Assembly (NCBI GenBank): GCA_017608775.1
Contig: JAFCFF010000010.1
Span: 1-8,347 of the forward strand
Reading direction: 5' to 3'
Source: Candidatus Iainarchaeum sp.
Lineage (GTDB): Archaea > Iainarchaeota > Iainarchaeia > Iainarchaeales > JAFCFF01
DNA length: 8,347 bases
A program made the position numbers and the translations under genes. The notes under the pieces were generated by a model. It ran no database searches. It was not told the DNA's origin and saw only the letters and a program-made list of their open reading frames with translations. Shown here in pieces: positions 5,990 through 8,347 of the stretch (the stretch's first letter is position 1; each line of letters starts with the position of its first letter).

Positions 5990-7096
5990 ATGAGTCTTGA
6001 GGAACTTAGAAAACAAGTCAGGGAGCTGGAGAGCTTTAAGGGAAAACACACAGAGCTGATATCTCTCTATATTCCGCCAGGAACAGACCGGAGCGTTGTC
6101 ATGCAACAGCTAACAAATGAATTGAGTCAGTCCTCAAACATAAAAAGCCCTATAACAAGAAAGAATGTCCAGGCAGCGCTTAGAAAGATTGTTGGTTTTA
6201 TAAGACAAATTGACTTTAAAATTCCAAAAACAGGGCTGGTTATATTTTCAGGAAACACAAGTGAGAGCGAGGGAAAAGTAGATATCCAGCTGTTTTCCAT
6301 TACCCCGCCAAAAAAACTGAATGTTAAAACATACTGGTGTGATTCCGTCTTTTACCTGGAGCCGTTAAAGGAAATGCTAAGGCCTGTTGATGTTTACGGA
6401 CTTGTTGTTATAGACAAAAAAGAGGCTACCCTAGGCCTGTTAAAGGGAAAACGAGTGGAAAAACTCCTAAAAATAACTTCTCTTGTTCCAGGAAAGATAA
6501 GGGCTGGGGGACAAAGCGCAAGAAGATTTGACAGGCTAAGGGAAGAGGCAGAGCTTAACTTTTATCAAAAGGTTGCCGAAAAAGCAAAGGCATATTTTGT
6601 TCCGATTATGGATGAGTTAAGGGGAATAATTCTTGGTGGGCCTGGATTTACAAAGGAGGAGTTTTTTGAGCATGGAGACCTTGACTATAGAATAAAGCAG
6701 AAAATAATTGGAAAGTTAGACACAAGCTATTCAGACGAGTCTGGGCTAAGAGAGCTGGTTGAAAGAAGTAGTGACATGCTTAAGGAGACAGCAATAATGA
6801 AGGAAAAGGAGATTTTAAGGGAGTTCTTTTCTGGAATCCCAAAAAAAAGAGTTGTGTTTGGGTTAAAGGCAACTGAAAAGGCGTTAAGGGAAGGTAGGGT
6901 TAGCGTTTTGATATTGTCTGAAAAAGTCACAGACAAAAAAATAAAACACGAGAAAAAAGAAATCAAACTTCTTGATTACCTTCAGGATCTAGCAAACACT
7001 ACCTCAACAAGGTTGGAGGTTGTTAGCAGGGAAACCGAGGAAGGAATTCAGTTTTTCAACGCCTTTGAGGGGGTTGGGGGGATTTTAAGATTCTGA
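5990..7096 (+). CDS. prf1: Archaeal peptide chain release factor 1 (aRF1), short form
   Basis: Class-1 release factor of the eRF1 family; it reads stop codons in the ribosomal A site and triggers peptide release. Domain 1 (about 1-130) carries the stop-reading motifs: GT at 31-32, NIKS at 50-53 in SNIKSPITRKNV, and YxCxxxF as YWCDSVF at 115-121. Domain 2 has the catalytic GGQ at 173-175 in GKIRAGGQSARRF. Domain 3 follows, with VPIMDELRGIILGGPGF bridging 2 and 3 and a normal end EEGIQFFNAFEGVGGILRF. At 368 residues it is some 40-50 shorter than typical archaeal aRF1 as I recall them. The gap falls where the Cys-rich mini-domain usually sits: only a short charged linker (DKKIKHEKKEI) joins LILSEK to LLDYLQ. 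TAA, TAG and TGA all end genes in this window, as expected for an omnipotent factor. Pelota is excluded by NIKS and GGQ. truD follows after 21 bp, probably in one transcript. Confidence 0.96.
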   Translation: MSLEELRKQVRELESFKGKHTELISLYIPPGTDRSVVMQQLTNELSQSSNIKSPITRKNVQAALRKIVGFIRQIDFKIPKTGLVIFSGNTSESEGKVDIQLFSITPPKKLNVKTYWCDSVFYLEPLKEMLRPVDVYGLVVIDKKEATLGLLKGKRVEKLLKITSLVPGKIRAGGQSARRFDRLREEAELNFYQKVAEKAKAYFVPIMDELRGIILGGPGFTKEEFFEHGDLDYRIKQKIIGKLDTSYSDESGLRELVERSSDMLKETAIMKEKEILREFFSGIPKKRVVFGLKATEKALREGRVSVLILSEKVTDKKIKHEKKEIKLLDYLQDLANTTSTRLEVVSRETEEGIQFFNAFEGVGGILRF

Positions 7097-7100
7097 TTTT

Positions 7101-7114
7101 GTGATTTGTGATTT
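7101..7114 (+). repeat. Tandem GTGATTT heptamer forming the truD ribosome site
   Basis: Two exact copies of GTGATTT (7101-7107, 7108-7114) sit head to tail, preceded by a degenerate copy, CTGATTTT (7093-7100), that includes the prf1 TGA stop. The second copy places GTGAT 5 nt before the truD ATG, the same spacing as in prf1. The first copy would be 12 nt away. It is both a microrepeat and a doubled Shine-Dalgarno-type site. Confidence 0.6.
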
Positions 7115-7117
7115 AAA

Positions 7118-8005
7118 ATGAGGGAGAAAAAACCAAACGCTGTTTTCAAGTTCATGGCAAGCGATTTTATAGTGCAGGAAATAACCAAAGACGGCATTTC
7201 AAGAGTTTCTATTTTCAAAGATGGTTGCAAGCTCCAAAACATAGAGAAAAAAGACAGAGAGTTTCTGGAAAAAGTAAAGAAAAATGAAATAAGTAGAAAA
7301 CAATATCTATATGCCGATCTTGAGAAGTTCAACATAGACTTTTTCAGGGTTCTAAAAATACTGAGAAGAAAGCTTGACAAGGGGAGAAAAGCAATTTCCT
7401 TTGCCGGAATAAAGGATAAAAGAGCATGGACCTCTCAGAAGATCTCTGTTTTTATGCCTAAGCTTTCTCTTCTTGAAAACTTTAAACATCCCTGTATTTT
7501 TTTAAAAAACTTTTCTTTGGGAGATAAGCCGATAAAGCTTGGAGAGCTTGAGAGAAACAACTTTGTTGTTACTCTAAGAAATTTGGAAGAAAAAAATCTT
7601 GGCGGGGTTATTGAAAACATAAAAAATACAAAAAAGTTTCCAAACTACTTTGGTGAGCAAAGATTTGGCTCCCTAAAGAAAACCAACTACAAGATAGGAA
7701 AGGCCTTGCTAAAAAAACAATGGAAAAAAGCAGTTTCCCTGATTCTTGAGGAAAGCGGAGGGGAGGAAAACGAGGAATGGAAAAAAGCAAGAGAGAGGCT
7801 GAAAAAAGAGGGAGACTGTTGTAAGGCCTTGGAGTACTTTGATAAGAAACTTGTTACGGAAAGAACTTTGTTGGGATATTTGTGTAAAAACAAGGATGAC
7901 TACTTAGGAAGCTTAAAAACCCTGCCAAGAAAAAACATTCTTATATTTGTACACGCGGTTCAAAGCTATGTTTTCAACAAAACTTTGGAAAAAACTCTTA
8001 AGTAA
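7118..8005 (+). CDS. truD: tRNA pseudouridine synthase TruD, N-terminal and catalytic part, ended by an in-frame TAA
   Basis: TruD isomerises a uridine to pseudouridine in tRNA (U13 in the characterised E. coli enzyme); it is the fifth pseudouridine-synthase family and is shared by archaea and eukaryotes (Pus7). This piece has 295 residues: SDFIVQEI at 15-22 (family EDFxVxE), the catalytic Asp100 in FAGIKDKRAWTSQ, LERNNFVVTLRN (144-155), the signature NYFGEQRFG (176-184) and HAVQSYVFN (279-287, family NAYQSYLFN). All residues needed for chemistry are present, but the fold is not: the TAA at 8003-8005 stops it before the last roughly 100 residues, which complete the TRUD insertion and return to the catalytic core. 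Those residues are encoded in the same frame directly after the stop. Start ATG at 7118 follows a doubled GTGATTT site; the N-terminus is slightly short but normal. Likely co-transcribed with prf1. Confidence 0.9.
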   Translation: MREKKPNAVFKFMASDFIVQEITKDGISRVSIFKDGCKLQNIEKKDREFLEKVKKNEISRKQYLYADLEKFNIDFFRVLKILRRKLDKGRKAISFAGIKDKRAWTSQKISVFMPKLSLLENFKHPCIFLKNFSLGDKPIKLGELERNNFVVTLRNLEEKNLGGVIENIKNTKKFPNYFGEQRFGSLKKTNYKIGKALLKKQWKKAVSLILEESGGEENEEWKKARERLKKEGDCCKALEYFDKKLVTERTLLGYLCKNKDDYLGSLKTLPRKNILIFVHAVQSYVFNKTLEKTLK

Positions 8006-8329
8006 AATCCAGGAGTTGAAGAACTTCCCTTGATTGGATATGAAACAGACTTGAAAAACCAGAAAATTTTTGGAGAGGTTTTAGAAGAGGAAAATCTAAA
8101 AATAGAAGATTTTAGAGTTGATGAAATTCCGTGGCTAACTATGAAAGGTAGTTTTAGAAATGCGTATGGAAAGGTCAAAGTTAACGAAATTAAAATAGAG
8201 AAAGATGAATTTTATAATGGAAAAAATAAATTGATTGTTGATTTTAATTTGGAAAAAGGAAATTATGCAAATGTTTTTCTTGAGAATTTTTTTGATTTGA
8301 AAAGAGAATACTACAAACCAGATCTATAA
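8006..8329 (+). pseudogene. truD: TruD C-terminal part, in frame after the TAA at 8003-8005
   Basis: The frame continues without shift from base 8006 to a TAA at 8327-8329, 107 codons, beginning NPGVEELPLIGYET. Matches to the TruD C-terminus are LPLIGYET (family LPLxGYDT), GEVLEEENLKIEDF, the MKGSFRN stretch (family G-x-x-R) and KGNYANVFLENFF (family KGSYATVxLRExM). With the first piece and the stop codon the locus spans 403 codons plus the final stop, a normal archaeal TruD length, so nothing is missing except one sense codon. It has no ATG start of its own; TTG at 8030 is the earliest in-frame alternative start I would consider, without a clear ribosome site. Some conserved positions have drifted (YATxxLRE to YANVFLEN), and GC is much lower here. 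It may be the dead end of a broken gene, a sequencing or assembly artefact, or a separately translated half. Confidence 0.8.
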
Positions 8330-8347
8330 ATTCAATAAAAAATTAAT

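Noticed and set aside
7048..7380. Minus-strand frame of 110 codons across the prf1/truD junction
   Set aside because: Antisense of two well-supported genes, with a Ser/Phe/Leu-rich composition typical of the reverse of Lys/Glu-rich coding sequence.
8003..8005. TAA in truD as a recoded sense codon (alternative genetic code, pyrrolysine or selenocysteine)
   Set aside because: Pyrrolysine and selenocysteine use UAG and UGA, not UAA; and dph2 ends at TAA (with a second in-frame TAA nine bases on), so UAA acts as a stop here.
8003..8030. Frameshift as the cause of the truD split
   Set aside because: Bases 7118 and 8030 are in the same frame, and the codons between them read as TruD-like sequence; only the TAA interrupts.
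1..8347. CRISPR arrays, transposons, tRNA or rRNA genes
   Set aside because: No spaced repeats, transposase motifs, terminal inverted repeats or tRNA-like segments were seen; the gaps between genes are 71 bp or less.

Overview
The window is a compact stretch of an archaeal chromosome. The evidence is an archaeal/eukaryotic-type leucyl-tRNA synthetase, a single archaeal-type Dph2, an eRF1-like class-1 release factor (aRF1) with NIKS and GGQ motifs, and an archaeal-type TruD. Arg codons are mostly AGA/AGG, and there are short A/T-rich TATA-like boxes just upstream of start codons. GC looks like roughly 35-40% over most of the window. The compact layout and a shortened aRF1 would suit a reduced-genome (DPANN-like) archaeon, but that placement is inference; no 16S rRNA or other decisive marker is present.

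Layout: positions 1-1471 (+) are the C-terminal part of phosphoenolpyruvate synthase, cut by the left edge. It meets leuS (1472-4258, -) tail to tail with no base between the two stop codons. A 71-bp divergent region (4259-4329) carries signals for leuS and for a small P-loop nucleotide-kinase-like gene (4330-4896, +). After a 31-bp gap come dph2 (4928-5923, +), a 66-bp gap, prf1/aRF1 (5990-7096, +), a 21-bp gap and truD (7118-8329, +). Only 18 bases follow. There is no gene-free stretch over 300 bases, and I saw no RNA gene, mobile element or CRISPR array.

Functionally, four of the six genes serve translation: Leu-tRNA charging, diphthamide on elongation factor 2, termination at stop codons, and pseudouridine in tRNA. 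The other two are central carbon metabolism (PEP synthase) and a nucleotide-kinase-like protein of unknown substrate.

The most notable points are these. (i) truD is interrupted by a single in-frame TAA while the rest of the C-terminal domain continues in the same frame, with a drop in GC from about 38% to about 25% after the break. (ii) aRF1 appears to lack the Cys-rich mini-domain of its C-terminal domain. (iii) The start signals fall into two classes: an AGTGATTT-type ribosome site, with an identical 11-mer before leuS and prf1 and a tandem heptamer before truD, versus TATA boxes about 26-28 bp from the ATG of the kinase and dph2, which suggests leaderless mRNAs. I do not see a clearly new multi-gene system here.
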